In this document: piece by piece, positions 43,975 to 44,253 of the stretch
Layout of the letters: each line of letters starts with the position of its first letter
Numbering within the stretch: the first letter of the stretch is position 1
From: Verrucomicrobiota bacterium
Lineage (GTDB): Bacteria > Verrucomicrobiota > Verrucomicrobiia > Opitutales > Opitutaceae
Assembly: GCA_023430565.1 (NCBI GenBank)
Contig: JAEZAD010000056.1
Location: 1-44,253 of the forward strand
Reading direction: 5' to 3'
DNA length: 44,253 nt
The notes under the pieces: model-generated
Told to the model about the DNA's origin: nothing
Seen by the model: the letters and a program-made list of their open reading frames with translations, nothing else
Databases searched by the model: none
Translations under genes and position numbers: made by a program

Positions 43975-44253
<279 letters not shown>

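Overview
The window is high-GC DNA that ends, at its right edge, in the first ~280 bases of a 16S rRNA gene. The 16S opening, the many secreted enzymes, the large TonB-dependent receptor and the general gene content fit a member of Verrucomicrobiota, most likely the Opitutaceae (Opitutus-like). This placement is my reading of the sequence and was not searched. Apart from one ~1.25 kb scar the window looks like ordinary chromosome, packed with genes on both strands.

Layout. 1-1353: end of a small possible acetyltransferase and an EamA-type transporter. 1464-3068: the tmRNA gene (ssrA) whose 3' end is duplicated 1.25 kb downstream, bracketing a decayed integrative element with a truncated integrase. 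3190-14323: a polysaccharide-use locus. A GH2/alginate-lyase-like fusion, a sensor kinase with OB-like sensor repeats, its NarL-type regulator and a GH105 hydrolase all read leftward; a TonB-dependent receptor reads away from them. Between receptor and fusion gene lies a 311-bp spacer with an inverted pair of related palindromes. 14393-15604: a GT61 glycosyltransferase. 15873-17129: a compact DUF3185 / DUF883 / YqjE / YqjK-like membrane cassette. 17156-22936: lipoprotein hydrolase, U32 (RlhA-like) protein carrying two heptanucleotide repeat tracts, MFS transporter, LysR regulator. 23050-28391: small membrane proteins, DUF4199, AIM24-like protein, a nucleotide-pyrophosphatase/Smr/TatA overlapping operon and an aldose epimerase. 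28509-32141: NfeD, NfeD, FloA and a coiled-coil protein. 32288-35725: RodZ-like protein and FtsK translocase. 35830-41070: mannose-6-phosphate isomerase, AsmA-like protein, GrpE, DnaJ, PurN and PrmA. 41239-43174: AccB-AccC. 43175-44253: a long gene-free leader with rRNA promoter, boxA-like site and hairpins, then 16S rRNA.

How the parts work together. The clearest functional unit is the polysaccharide locus: the receptor would import oligosaccharides, the lyase-like domain would create unsaturated uronic acid ends, GH105 would remove exactly such ends, and GH2 would remove other sugars, under control of a dedicated two-component system. The novel-looking points are the GH2-lyase fusion, the OB-repeat sensor and the paired palindromes in the divergent spacer. 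The tmRNA-borne element scar, the TTGAGAG tracts inside the U32 gene and the hairpins between grpE and dnaJ are smaller curiosities. The rest is housekeeping.
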